NCBI GenBank assembly: GCA_016271365.2
Contig: CM057458.1
Span: forward strand, 198,930,501 to 198,994,500
Source: Neoceratodus forsteri
Taxonomy: Eukaryota > Chordata > Ceratodontiformes > Ceratodontidae
DNA: 64,000 nucleotides
Direction: 5' to 3'
Part shown: positions 46,852 to 57,921 of the stretch, in pieces
Layout of the letters: each line of letters begins with the position of its first letter
Position numbering within the stretch: the first letter of the stretch is position 1
Made by a program: the position numbers and the translations under genes
The notes under the pieces: model-generated
Databases searched by the model: none
Seen by the model: the letters and a program-made list of their open reading frames with translations, nothing else
Told to the model about the DNA's origin: nothing

Positions 46852-46987
46852 GACACTTCAGGGTGTGGGTTGTTGACTGATAAGAGCACTACCCAGCTGC
46901 TGTAGTCACTCGGCGCAAGCACCTCGTGCCTAACAGTGCACCTGGGGGCATGCTCTTATCAATCAACGACCCACACCCTGTTGTGTC
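46852..46987. mobile_element. Short hairpin MITE (136 bp)
   Basis: The ends GACACTTCAGGGTGTGGG and CCCACACCCTGTTGTGTC are inverted, and the match continues inward (GATAAGAGCA/TGCTCTTATC) for about 37 bp per arm. It has a small GC-rich loop. The flanks ATAA and ATAT do not give a clear duplication. Confidence 0.75.
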
Positions 46988-47179
46988 ATATTGCTTTTTA
47001 ACTAATTTTGGAAAATTCAACAACATTTCATGAACTTTCATGGAATTTCATAAAAATTTTTAAATTTGAATTTGCTAATTTCAGCCAGCCTTTCCCTGGA
47101 CATACACATTTAAAACCAAGTAAGGTATACATAGCAAAGACATATTTAACTTAAAGACATAGTAAGCAATTTCTCATAT

Positions 47180-47850
47180 CAAAGTAGACAGTACTAAACT
47201 TGATAACAAGTATAACTAACTTCAGATATTAGTCGAGTTTTACAGACATCTTTGAACTGATTGAAATTATTTAAATTTCTAATCTCTGGATTTAATTTAT
47301 TACAGTCTTTTACTGCCATATATGTGATATATTTCTGACCCTTTGAAGTTTTAAAAAGCGATAAAAATAAGTTTATTGGATCATCTGGTCATGGTCGAGA
47401 CAAATTGTGTTTCATTGTAAAGATGCCAGACAAAGGGCCCTCCTCACTTTTCCTCAAAACTTCACAGATTGGGCAGTTTGTATGGAGCATGTCCCTAAAT
47501 TTCAGAGGTAACCAGTCCAACCTCTTATAAAGTTCATAATGCTGCTGTCTTTGTCTTATCTATAGGGAAAATCTATGTATTGCATTATACATATACTGCA
47601 CATTAATCTAGATCTAACCTTCTCTGTTGCTCCTTCCCAGACTACAACCCTGTAGTCAATGGGTGGCAGAAGACAGGCCTGAGCTAAGGTCTTTTGGGTA
47701 CTGTCTGTTAACAGGTCTTTAATCACATACAAGGCTCCCAGTTATTTTGTGTAACTAACTGCTAACCATCTCAGTATGCATCTCATCGGTTAGATGGGAA
47801 TCCAAAGTTACTCCTAGGTATTTAGACAGGACAGAGGGAAAGGCAAATGG
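47180..47850 (-). pseudogene. LINE ORF2 C-terminal fragment (Jockey/RTEX/L2-like)
   Basis: Minus-strand translation in broken frames gives LGVTLDSHLTDEMHTEMV, LGALYVIKDLLTDSTQKTLA, ACLLPPIDYRVVVWEG, YELYKRLDWLPLKFRDMLHT and YITYMAVKDCNKLNPEIRNL. This is the region following RT in Jockey- and CR1-group LINEs (KYLGVxLD, LPxxDYxxxVW, RLxWLPLKxR). It differs from the CR1 families nearby. Frameshifts and stops are frequent. Confidence 0.7.
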
Positions 47851-48008
47851 AGGCCTTGCCTTATATGTCAGGGACGGCATAGAGGCTTCAGAGAATGGGC
47901 ACATCAGGGGAAGTAAAGGGGAAACAGAGTTGCTATGGATTCACCTTACAGCACCCTCAAGCAAAGAAAAATGTGGGTTGGGGTGATCTATAGACCACCA
48001 GGCCAAGG

Positions 48009-48059
48009 GAGAGGGAGAGAGAGAGAGGAGGGAGAGGGAGTGAGGGAGAGGGAGAGAGG

Positions 48060-48098
<39 letters not shown>
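48009..48098 (+). repeat. (GA)n-rich microsatellite in CR1-II
   Basis: About 90 bp of GAGAGG/GAGA repeats ending in a pure GA run, located inside the endonuclease region of the LINE. The open frames that cross it are repeat artefacts. Confidence 0.9.
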
Positions 48099-48101
<3 letters not shown>

Positions 48102-48626
48102 TCAGGAAAGAGCTGACAAGGGAGTTAAGAAGGAGGAAGTGGTGGTAGGGTGATCTGAACCTGCCAGATATTGACTGGGACATTCCAGTGGCCAGGTACA
48201 CCAGATGTCAGGCCCTGATGGATACATTGCAGGACTACCAGCAGGCAGTCTGGCACTGTATCCAACAGGGCCTGCACTAGACATCAGGCCCTGTTGGATA
48301 CAGCTGGTTAAGAAATCCACTACATAGGTGGCCTTTCTCAATTTGGTGCTCACCAACTCAGGAGATGATGGGTGGAGTAAGGATAGGGGAGCAAGGCTCC
48401 AGTGAGCATAACTCCATTTAGTTCAGGCTGGCCCTTGGGACCAGAATGCCCTTATCAAAAACTGAAGTCCTAGATTTCAGAAGAGCAGACTTCAACTGGA
48501 TGAGGGAGCTGGTCCAAGATAAACTGACCAGGATGGACAACATCACAGGTTCAGAGGACAGATGGGGAGCCATTAAGGGGACCATTCTTGAGGGAACAAA
48601 CCATGCATGAGAACTGTTACAAAATA

Positions 48627-50776
48627 AACAAGCATTTGTCAATGCCAAATGTTTGCTTGCTGGCATTAGCATTGGAAGTGTAGGAGTTAGACAGATGCAG
48701 AACAGGAATGGCAGTGAAGTACTGAAGTGACGCCAACCCCACCCCCATCCTGCTGAGATGGACAGGCATTGGGGTGTGTTTTTGGGTCATCACCCATAAC
48801 GCTCATGCCATTTCACCTGACCCTATCCTGCAGACACCAACAAGTGTTGAGGTGTGTCTTGGGTGTTCAGGCTTTACACTCACCCCACTCCATAGGGAAA
48901 TACACTGAAATGGGTGTAGTATAGGAGAATGGGGTTAAATTTGGGGTTGAAGAGTCCAAGGCACAACTCGATGCCTGTTACTGGCTGCAGGGTAGGGGTG
49001 GGGTGGAATGGCATGAACATTACTGTCGACAATCCCAAATCACATCCCTGACATCTGTCAATCCCTACAGGGTATGGCGTTATGGTTGGAAACCCTAATG
49101 ACCTGGGCATTTCTTGGTATTTTCACTCCAAGTTTTCAACATGGGCTTTTTGTGACCCCACCACATGAACAGTGACACTATCAGTTTGTTAGCTGAAAGG
49201 TGATTTTGCACAGTGACTGTGCCATTTGGCATCACAGGTGCAAAAACACATTTCGAACAGGATGTGAAAAATGACAGCTGTACTGTTCATGAGGAGATGT
49301 AAAAAAATGGTAATGTTGAAAATCTGGAGTGAAAATATAAAAAAATTTGTGAAGTAATGAGCGTGTGTAGAAATTGCTCAACACACACCCATAATGCAAT
49401 TATTTTGGTGATTTTTCACACCTGATTTTCAACATAGGCATTTTGGGACCTACGCTTATGATCAGTGGCACTGTGATTTTCTTAATTTGTCCCAAACGTT
49501 GATTTTGCACAGCGATTGTGCCATTTTGCGGCAGATATGTGAAAACGCATTTCAGGCAGGATGTAAAAAATGACAGCTGTACTGTTCTAAGGAGGTGGGA
49601 AAAAATGGCAATGTTGAAATTTTGGAGTGAAAATATTAAAAATTCTTGAAGTTACGAGCGTGGGTGGAAACTGCACAATGCACGCTTGTAACACAGTCAT
49701 TTTTTAGAATTTGTTTACCAAATTTGCAACATAGGCTTTTGAGGAGCCCACCTCATGAACAGTGACACTGTCATTTCGTTAATCGGTCCCAGAAGGTGAT
49801 TCTGCGCAGCGATTCCGAAATCACCTTTTGGGACCGACTAGCGACATGACAGTGACTGAGTTCATGAGGTGGGGTCCCAAGAACTAACTCCATGTTGAAA
49901 ATGTGGTGCCAAAAGTAATAAAAATGGCCGAGATATCTGCCTAAGTTGAAACCCCCCCCCCATTGACGTCATTATACAGCTTACCGGCATTTCTTCAGTT
50001 CGCAGTCGGCTTTGAAGAGTGCAGATGTGTTCCCACTCCACTGAAGATCGCCGTGCCAGGCTCTTGGAAGTAAGTATAGGGTGAGGGGTGTGTGGGGGGT
50101 GGGGTGTGCAGAAGGTGGGTGCGGGTTGGGGAGGGGGCACCACAGATAACGAGGGACCATTTTCTAGTTTACAGGGATAAAAAAAAAAAAACTTCGCAGG
50201 AAGGTTTCCTTTTTTGCAGGGACATTTGGCACACTGGTGTGGGCTCCCAGTGTGCCCCCTGGGTGTTTTGTGGGGACTGGAGCCAATGGGGATTGGGCAC
50301 CCCATCTGCAAAGAAAAAGGGTCTGTGTTTGGGGGGGTTCATGATGCCGAGGGGAATTGGGCACCCCTTCGGCAGATAAACTACAGGGACATCATGACAA
50401 TGGGGACTGAGCTCTCCTGTCGGCAAAAGAACTGGGGAGAGGGCATGCCGACAGGAGGATTGGACACCCCCGAAGTCAACTTTTGCAGGGCTGTGAGAAG
50501 TGGACGGTGACAGCCGCCATGTTTATTGCAATATTACACCAGGCAGGGCACACCCTGCAATGAGGGGGCACTCCCTCATTGCAGTGGCAAAATTGTTTCA
50601 AGTTGGTGACACACTTGCAGACTACTGTCAGAGCCAGCATGCTTCTTCATTGGTGACACACAGTCAAGCCCCAAAAAGCAGTGGTGGCACTGGCCACAAC
50701 ACTGCCGCACCTCCACAACCTGCTTCTCCAGGAAGCTGTCACAATATGTTTCTTGCACATGAGTGCATGCAAACAT
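48627..50776 (-). mobile_element. HH family copy D (2.15 kb), inserted in CR1-II
   Basis: Read on the minus strand, it starts ATGTTTGCATGCAC...AAACAT (5' hairpin) after ATTTTT. The GGGGTGCCCAATCCCC modules follow (50265-50480 on the plus strand) and the conserved block at 49990-50080. Array units come next, then the CATTAGGGTTTC module (ending 49100), and the end is CATTGACAAATGCTTGTT (48627-48645). CR1-II endonuclease/linker sequence continues on both sides, so the boundaries are reliable. Confidence 0.8.
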
Positions 50777-52800
50777 AAAAATGCACAAAAGACCAATATG
50801 GTCCTTGGAAAGGGTCAGTGAAGCAGTGAGGGCCAAGAAAAAGGCTTTCACCAGGTACAGTACAAAGAAAAGCATAGGTTGGAGGAATGAGGAGAGTACC
50901 AAATAAAAACTAGGGAAGCAGAGAGGATGGTCAGGGATGCAAAGGCAGACAAGGAGCTGCATATTGCAGAGGGGGTCAAGGGTGGGAAAAAAACAGTTCT
51001 TCAGATGTATTAAGGAGAAAAGGAAGCAGGGAGGGCTTATTGTTAGGCTACAATGGGGGGTTACAAGAGGAAGATGAACAAAAAACAGCTGTTCTTAACA
51101 ATTACTTTTGCTCTGTCTTCACAAGGGAAAGCAGAGGGTCTGGCCTGAAAGTGGCATTAAGGCAGCTGTCAGAAGCATTCCTGAAATGAGGCAACTAGTA
51201 TTTATCAGTGAAATGGTCCAGAAGGCACTTGAAGCCCTAAAGGTAGATAATGTGCCTGGACTGGATGGCATGCATACAAGGGTACTCAAAGAATTGGCTG
51301 CAAAAATGACTGAACCCCCAGTAAGGCTATTCAATAGCTCAAATCAGACAGGGGTAGTTCTGAAAGACTGCAGGGTAGCAGACATAGTCCTGCTACACTA
51401 AGGGGGGGGGGAGCAAGGAGCAACTGGAGAATTACAGACTTGTCCACCTTACCTCTGTAGTGGGTAAACTGATGGAGCCATTGAACAAAGAGAATCTTGT
51501 GGATTACCTCTAGAGAGCAACTGTGTACAGCATAGTAAACAGCATGGGTTTGTGGCAGGGAGGTCTTGTCAGAATCTGAGTTTTCTTTGACTTTGCAAGA
51601 AAAGTAGTAGACAAGGGCCACCTTGTGGATCTACTGTACTTCGATTTCAGCTATGCGTTCAACTCAGTCCCACACAGATGATTGCTGAAGAAGCTGGAGG
51701 ACCTGGGCATTGCTAGAACATACTTAGATGGATAGGAAACTGGTTAAAAGAGAGACAGCAGAGGGCAGTTCTGAATGGGGTTAAATCAAAAGAGAGGAAG
51801 GTCATGAGTGGGGAGCCTCAGGGAACTGCCCTTGGTCCTGTCTTCATCAATATGTTCAGTGATATTGGAGAAGGCATCCATGCAAGTTGTGTCTTTTCAC
51901 AGATGACATGGAGCTGTGCAGTAGGGTAGATAGCAACAAAGGGATCAGGGAAATGCCAAGGGGTCTACAAAGGCTAGAGAGGTGGTGTAAGGTTTGGCAG
52001 TTGAAATTCAACACCAAAAATGCAAGGTTATGCACCTAGAAAAAAAAAACAGGATAGCATACTGGATGGGAGGGGTTAGACTGAGCACTACAGCAGAGGA
52101 ATGGGACCTGGGAGTCATCATTAGTCACCCTCTCAAACAATCAAGCCAGTGTAGCAAGTAAGGCTAACAGGATGCTGGGATGTATCAGAAGAGGTATACT
52201 ACCACAGTATCTCTGTATAGGTCACAGGTGAAGCCGCACCTAGAATACTGTGCTCAGTTCTGGAGTCCTCACTTAAGAAAGGACAGGTACAGGTTTGAGA
52301 TGGTACAATATAGGATGACCAAGATGATTTAGGGACAACAGGGCAGATCTTACGAAAATCGTCTCTAGAAACTGAACATGTACTGACAGAAGACCGGGGA
52401 ATATGATAGAGACCTTCAGGTTCCAGAAGGGACTAAAGAAGGTGAACTGCAGGGAACTATTTAGCAGGAGTACAGAGTCAAGAACCTGAAGTCACAAGTG
52501 GAAACTGGTAGGGGGAATGTTTAAGAGAGAGATGTGAGGAAGTTCTATTTTATGGAAAGGTAGGTGGGGCTGTGGAAGAATCTGCCAGCAAAGGTGGTGG
52601 GTGCCAAGATCATAAATGGTTTCAAGCATGGCTGGGACAGAGTAAGGGGTTTAGTGGTTGCCCAAGTCAGTAGCAGGAGGGAGGGGAACAAGGGGTGAAC
52701 TGGAAGGGGATAAAAATCCATTGGTCCCAAAGCAGATAGGTAACACTGGACAGACAAGATGGGCCTTTGATCTTTTTCTGCTGTAATTGTTTGTTTCCCC

Positions 52801-53513
52801 ACCTAATATTCATTTTTTATCAAGCTTTTGCTCCCCTACTCCAGACTACTCCTTTTGTTGGGCCTATGACCTGACATCCCTCATCCCAAACTGCCACTTC
52901 CCTTATCGTTGAGCCAGTGGGGATCCACATGATCTGGAACTTGAGAGTGCAAATAACCATTGTGCTCAGCAGCAGGGAGACATGGATTCTGTCCCTGTTT
53001 TGTTCTCCTTCCCACCTGGTGTCTTGGTGAAGCTTGTGTGTCCCCATGTGTGCAGCGATGCCCTGTGGGTGAGACGAGCTTTCTTGGCCCAGTGCTGGGG
53101 TCCCAACAGCATGGAAACTGGATACCTCCTTCCCCTGGCAGGGAGCATTGCCATGTGGCAGCACCATTCCAGCCCCCCAGCTGCCTGACCCAACCCCTGA
53201 GTTCTCTCTTGAATCCCTGTTGCCAGCATGGAAGTGCATAGCACTTCTGCTGGGCCATCCAGTAGTCCCCAATATTCACTTTTCCATTACTTATGAGTTT
53301 TGGAATCCAGTGACATCTGTTGAGCAGAAGCCTACATGAAGCTTTCAATGAAGGGCTTCCTCTCTCCCATCACTGGGTTCCAGATCTGCTAAGTAATTAA
53401 AAATGAAAATTAAGTGGGAAAAAGGCTACATTAACAAGGGACCCTTAAAAAGGAAAAATAAGACAATTATATTTCAAAACAAACACACAAAACAATACCT
53501 TGGGATACTGTTA
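52801..53513. other. Intervening sequence, nothing recognised
   Basis: Relatively GC-balanced sequence (52900-53330) with overlapping open frames on both strands but no motif support, followed by AT-rich sequence. Confidence 0.4.
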
Positions 53514-53860
53514 GAGGTACAGTCTTTCAGATGAGACATTAAACAGAGATGGCAGGATAGCCTAGAGATTAGAGTAACGAGCTGTGAATGAGCATGTACA
53601 TTCAGGAGACCTTGGTTTGATTCCCACAACCTTTACTTACATACTGTGTGACTCTGAGCAGGTCACTTAACCTCCCCAGTGGTCCTGGGTTGCCCATGAA
53701 AACAGGCATTTGTGCCTAGTGGACCTTACCAGGTTACCAAAGAATGAAAATAAAAAAAGATCCCTTCTGTCCATCTCTAGTGACTTCCTGCATGGAAGCC
53801 AATGACTGCATGGGACTTTTCAAAAGACTAAGGTGCCCTTACCCAAAATTGCTCTCTCAA
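53514..53860 (+). repeat. SINE core (same type as 2072 and 57922) with a nested CORE-SINE
   Basis: GTACAGTCTTTCAGATGAGACATTAAAC (53516-53544) matches the core of the tRNA-SINE at 58070-58092. The rest of the core appears to resume after the nested element as AGATCCC (53757) and ATGGGACTTTTCAAAAGAC (about 53811). Head and tail are not defined. Confidence 0.55.
53545..53752 (+). repeat. MIR/CORE-type SINE, sense
   Basis: tRNA-like head (box A ATAGCCTAGAGATTAGAG; box B GGTTTGATTCC at about 53611-53621) followed by the CORE signature TGTGTGACTCTGAGCAGGTC and ACTTAACCTCC (53647-53677), characteristic of MIR-related SINEs. Confidence 0.8.
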
Positions 53861-53949
53861 CAATACAGGTTCTAATGCAATATGACTGTGGTATTAGAAT
53901 GCTAGAATTTTTGTCAGGGAAGGGTACAGAAAACCAAAGCCCATTTGCA

Positions 53950-54080
53950 GGTGTGTCCCAGGAGCATAGGGAGGCTAAATGACTGGCTTAGGGTCACACA
54001 GTATTCAAGTCGAAATTGTGGGTTTCAAACCCAGGTCTGCTATGACTTCAGGTTCACAACTTGGTACTTTAATCCGCTAT
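53950..54080 (-). repeat. MIR/CORE-type SINE, antisense
   Basis: GGCTAAATGACTGGCTTAGG, GTCACACAGTA and TTTCAAACCCAGGTCTGC are the reverse of the MIR core and head (box B GGTTTGAAACCC). Confidence 0.8.
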
Positions 54081-54089
54081 GATTCTTCT

Positions 54090-54302
54090 TCCCAGAAAGG
54101 GTGGTGGATGCATGGAATGGACTGCCTCAGGAGGTGGTGGGAGCAAGTACTGTGGATGGATTCAAGCATTCTTGGGACAGGCATAGGGGAACCATAGAGG
54201 TACAGCAGTGGGTGGGTTGGAAGCAGTAATCCAGTACAAGGGCTTATGGGCAGGCTAGATGGGCCATGTGGTCCGTATCTGCCGAAAATGTCTATGTTTC
54301 TA
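54090..54302 (+). mobile_element. CR1-type LINE 3' end
   Basis: The C-terminal RVVDAWNGLPQEVVGASTVD-like coding end is followed by the 3' UTR block 'ggctagatgggccatgtggtccgtatctgccg' and TCTATGTTTCTATGAT. It is 5' truncated. Confidence 0.85.
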
Positions 54303-54437
54303 TGATATACTGACTCCCTAATGTATGCCTTATACATTCTCTGTACTGTAAGACTATATGTCTGTTTTTCATAAAACACTTCATGACACACACCATGGTA
54401 TGAAAGGTGCTACCGAAAACCAAATTCTATTGTAAGT

Positions 54438-54605
54438 TAATAGGGCCTCTGAGGAGTGTCTGTTATGGTACAAGAGACTTCAAGCATGTGGTTTGGGTGA
54501 AAGAACTGCAAAGCGAAGCTGGACTTTTCCACTGGCCAAACCTTACAAGAGAAGTTTTGTATACCATAAGAGACACCCCTCGGAGGCCCTACTATCTTAT
54601 TATAA
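54438..54605. repeat. Inverted-repeat (hairpin) element, about 168 bp
   Basis: TAATAGGGCCTCTGAGGAGTG and TATGGTACAAGAGACTTC on the left pair with GAAGTTTTGTATACCATAAG and ACCCCTCGGAGGCCCTACTA on the right. The arms are 60-70 bp with a small loop. A MITE is likely; the superfamily is not known. Confidence 0.65.
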
Positions 54606-54901
54606 ATACTTGACATCAGCGTGAGTGACTCATAATTTTTTTTATTGTATTATGTGTCCTCCCCCTGCTGCTGAAGTGAAGCATTCCCTCCTAACCTTCC
54701 TGCATGAGACCACACTGCACACAGGATAAATGGTACAGTGGCTCTGCTCACTGATAGGTAGAAATTATGTTGGTGATTTGTAACTTATTCTATGTGACAG
54801 TAGTTTGAACATCACTTTAGCAATCAGACTGAATAAAATATCCGGGATATACAAACTGAATTAGTTGCCTAAAGACAATTCTGTTTTGCTTTCTCTCACA
54901 G

Positions 54902-54969
54902 TGTCTTCGTGAATTCCGTACGGCCGTGCGTGTAGTCCAGTTCATCTTCAGTCTCAATAAGCTTTACAG
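54902..54969 (+). CDS. Candidate host-gene internal exon (68 nt)
   Basis: A strong acceptor (TTTTGCTTTCTCTCACAG, ending at 54901) and a strong donor (ACAG then GTAAGC at 54970) enclose 68 nt. Only one of the three plus frames is open. It begins CLREFRTAVRVV and ends FIFSLNKLYR with two bases left over (phase 2). The segment contains several CpG dinucleotides (TTCGTG, CCGTACGGCCGTGCGTG) although surrounding DNA is CpG-poor, which suggests constraint. No transposon motif is present. I do not recognise the protein. An open frame of 22 codons can occur by chance, so the case rests mainly on the paired splice sites and the CpG content. Confidence 0.5.
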
Positions 54970-55179
54970 GTAAGCTCCAGTCTGCAAACGCACAGAGCTC
55001 TTTGGTAACAATGTGTGAATGTGATCACAAGCATACACACTGAAGCGGTGATATCACTGTACTTGACAATGACTCCCTACCATACCCATTGCCCTCTCCA
55101 CTCTTACAAGGTGGAACTCCTAGCAGTTCCCAGGGTGCAGCTTAAGTAATCTGGTGATCAAACTTTAAAGGTGTCTAGC

Positions 55180-55502
55180 CAAGCCCTGTGGAACTTGCTC
55201 CCAAGATCCTTAAGGGAGTTCACCTCGCTGGAGGCCTTTAAGGAGGGCCTGAAGACTCACCTGTTTAGGGATGCCTTCAAGTTATAGTTAGGGCCCCCAG
55301 CACACTGGCTGCTATCTGATCTGATTGTATTTAATTTGTTCTAGTTAATTTATTTTATTATTCTACCTGCCTTATTTGTTAGTTGTTATATGGTTAAGAA
55401 TTAGATTTTATATATGGTGTTTGTTTTATGTACTGCTTTGTTCCTTGATCTACGTACAGCACCCTGAGCCCCAGGGACTGGGTGCTTAACATATAAAATT
55501 TT
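55180..55502 (+). mobile_element. L2-like LINE 3' end
   Basis: Translation gives LWNLLPRSLREFTSLEAFKEGL-like sequence with KTHLFRDAFKL, the usual C-terminal end of L2/CR1-group ORF2. A 3' UTR with CAGCACCCTGAGCCCCAGGG and a TTACTTACTTACT tail follows. Only the last 320 bp are present. Confidence 0.75.
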
Positions 55503-55849
55503 ACTTACTTACTATAAATCTATTGTATTTACTGGTCCTTAAAACCAAGCCAGGTGGCAAGCATTTAGGAAGAACAACAGACTTGTATAGTGTACTGTAG
55601 GTTTAAGATTTCAGATAATTAGTGCATATGTACACTTTTGCCTTAAATCAGCTAGAAACCTTTTACAAGTATTTAGAAATAAGCAATATATATGCATTAT
55701 TTCCTGTATGCTTAGATAAAAGAACAGGGTGTAAATGCTTCTAATTTCTTGTGTCTCCAGTAGTATACAACTGCCCATTATTCTCAGTAAAGGACAGGTA
55801 GAAGACCCATTATTTTTGTTATAAACATTCAATGCTCTAACATATTAAT
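55503..55849. other. AT-rich spacer, nothing recognised
   Basis: No feature could be supported. Confidence 0.5.
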
Positions 55850-56960
55850 GGCACACCCAACTAAAGGGCTGGTGTAGGAGGCCACTAAACCAGTTCCCCA
55901 TTGGATACCCAGAGTTCAGATGGGGGTGGTGGGCACATAGTAGTCAGCAAGAGGGAAGGGGAAGACAGGTACACTTGGACTGGAGTATGGGCCCAGGGGT
56001 GGCAACAGCTAACCATTTTGCTAACTTAAGTGACTCTGCCTGTCCAGTCTCCCTCCAAGGGCACTGCAGAACTGTTGCCCCTTGTGTAACCAGGGGCAAA
56101 TAAGAGGAATTTGGAGTCCAAGGGCAAACTAATGACTTGAAAGGTATTACTGGCTGGGTATCCCATTATCAGGGAGATGAAACATTTACAGACAGTATGT
56201 TCAGGGGACCAGGGATTGAAGATAGTTAGGTGCCTTCTGAGGGCTTAAGCAGGGAATGATGCACACAGGGTTAGGAGGATGGTTCAGAGCATGGGGAAGG
56301 GAAGAGAATGGATTTTATTGTACACCTGGGGACAAATATTCTGGCTGGCAGATCCTTGGGGAGGTAAAGGACAGCTTTATGGAGCTAGGTGGAAAGCTGA
56401 AACTGTCACCTTTCTCAGTATCTTTTTTCTAAGATCATGCCAGTTAATTTGAAAGGGGAAGATAATATTTTCCTAATTACTTACTAAGATTTTCTTAATT
56501 ACTTGCTTCAACTCCTAGCTGAAGGGGTGATGTAGGGAAGAGGACTTTGGGTTTGTGCAGGACTAAGGGGCAATTGGGGTAGGTGAGAAGTTTGTACGTG
56601 TGGGATGGCTTCCACCCCTCACCAACAAACTAAGCCTTGGGACAATAACTTGATGCTTTTATTGAAGAACATTTGAATTTATGAGGGAGGTGGCTGCAGT
56701 TGTGGGCAACCAAGGTATTTTACCAGATGAGGGAGGAAGGTCAAGCAGGCACTCCCCCTTTCAAATTGTAACACAGAGGGGCCAAATATGGCAAAGGGTA
56801 ATAATAATAGGGAGCACGAGTAGGGGACAGTCCATCAGGTGGAAAAAGATCAGGCAGGGGGAGGACACCAACATATTCCTGCAGTAGGTGGCAAATATGA
56901 TGACTGAAGTCCAGGACATGAGCATAGCAGCAGAAGGGTTGGTGCAAGAGGAGTAACAGA
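55850..56960 (+). pseudogene. CR1/L3-type ORF1 fragment (GDSL-type esterase region)
   Basis: At 56308-56418 the frame reads MDFIVHLGTNILAGRSLGEV then KDSFMELGGKLKLSPF. This corresponds to the esterase block IVHLGTNDLAG of CR1-group ORF1 (compare VIVHLGKNDLAGK at about 8930 in CR1-b). Further on, DGFHPSPTNKLSLG (about 56605-56645) fits the DxxH-type block. Upstream sequence from 55850 looks like the rest of this 5' region but has many stops. No ORF2 follows; a SINE-like element begins at about 57048. Confidence 0.6.
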
Positions 56961-57047
56961 AGGAGTGAAGTGCAGCAAATGAAGGGAGGGGACTGGAATA
57001 GGAGGGAACTGAAAGAAAGGAATAGAATTCTTGTAGGAAACGTGCCA

Positions 57048-57800
57048 TGCCGGCCCGGTGATGTGGATGGCTGAGGCATTGAATACCTTGCCTCTTGTCA
57101 TGCTGGCAACCCGTGGTTAAGAACAAACATGGGTTACCGGGGGTCAGCAGGATGAGAGAGGATAGAGCACCCCAGGGACTGCTCTCCTCTCCCGAGGAGG
57201 GGGTGGACTTAGACTTTGACTGCCACCAGGTGGAGGCCTGGTGGTAGTGCAGGCAATCAGTGACTCAAAGGGAGGGGCCCCAGTTCCACAGGGTGTGTGT
57301 GCCTCTATGTGCACATCCTGACATGCTGCCATGGAAGGGGTGTCTGAGAGAAAATGGAAAAAGGGACCCAAAGGCAGTCCACTGCTCTGTGCACCTCCCC
57401 GGGCCCATGCTGCCACCCAGATGCCTGGAGCAACTCTGGATTATGGACCTGGGAAAAGGGCAGCCCTCCCTCTCCAACCCTGCCAGAGGGGTGAAGCTGT
57501 GGGGGCCTCTCTCCAGGTAGGTCCAGGGGAGGTAGGTGCCGGTTGGGGAGGTGGGGGACAGTTGCAGGGTCTCTGGAGGGTTAAAAAGCTATATAGAAAA
57601 AAAGGAAAGGGTACCACAGTTGCGAGAGAATGGAAGGGGCTAAGACACAGGAAGCAGAGTCAAAAGAGTCAGAGGGTAAAAAACAGGGGGGGAAGAGGTA
57701 AGGCACAGGAGTACTGGAGAGCAGTGTGCATCAGTGCCAGGAGCCTGGGGAGTATAATCAGCAAAAAAATAAACAATAAAAACAAAAAACAAAACATGAC
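57048..57800 (+). repeat. Second copy of the SINE-like retroposon with tRNA-like head
   Basis: GCCGGCCCGGTGATGTGG... GCTGAGGCATTG ... TGCCTCTTGTCATGCTGGC and AACCCGTGGTT align with the head of the 608-bp retroposon at 15896-16503 (minus strand). The body shares a GGGGCCCC...GTGTGC region and an internal AGGTAGGTCC/AGGTAAGGC point, but similarity is patchy. The tail is probably the A-rich stretch near 57760-57800. Overlapping open frames on both strands are not supported as genes. Confidence 0.5.
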
Positions 57801-57921
57801 TAGGCCTGAACTCACTTAGTAACAATTCACAGTCCAAGAAATTAGATCCATAGGTCACAAATGAGGATTTTGCCAAAGCTCATTTATTTGCAAAAAAATT
57901 AAACACAGTGGCAATAGCAGC

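Larger units (their letters stand above)
47935..52640 (+). pseudogene. CR1-II ORF2, heavily decayed
   Basis: Endonuclease remnants are VIYRPPGQG (47975-48005), GDLNLPDIDWD (about 48152-48184, in the reading frame after the GA tract) and EVLDFRRADFNWMRELVQDK (48460-48530). Linker and RT resume after HH copy D: the best open segment is 51108-51401 with VDNVPGLDGMHTRVLKELAAKM. Then come a motif A-like YFDFSYAFNSVPH (51640-51680), GEPQGTALGPVFINMFSDI (about 51815-51865), and TDDMELCSRVDS where YADD reads TDD (51895-51935). The C-terminal VKPHLEYCAQFWSPHLRK is near 52228-52280. Many stops and frameshifts; inactive. Confidence 0.75.
47860..52800 (+). mobile_element. CR1-type LINE of a second family (CR1-II), split by HH copy D
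   Basis: Endonuclease-region sequence starts near 47930 and continues to 48626. HH copy D (48627-50776) follows, and the LINE resumes at 50777 through linker, RT, C-terminal domain and a 3' end ('ctggacagacaagatgggcctttgatctttttctgc', 52749-52785). The 5' part is missing. Confidence 0.8.

Noticed and set aside
47935..48153. Open frame with a long Arg/Glu repeat
   Set aside because: It is the translation of a (GA)n microsatellite inside a decayed LINE.
57331..57819. Open frame of about 160 codons
   Set aside because: It overlaps the SINE-like retroposon body, is open on both strands through composition, and has no recognisable domain.
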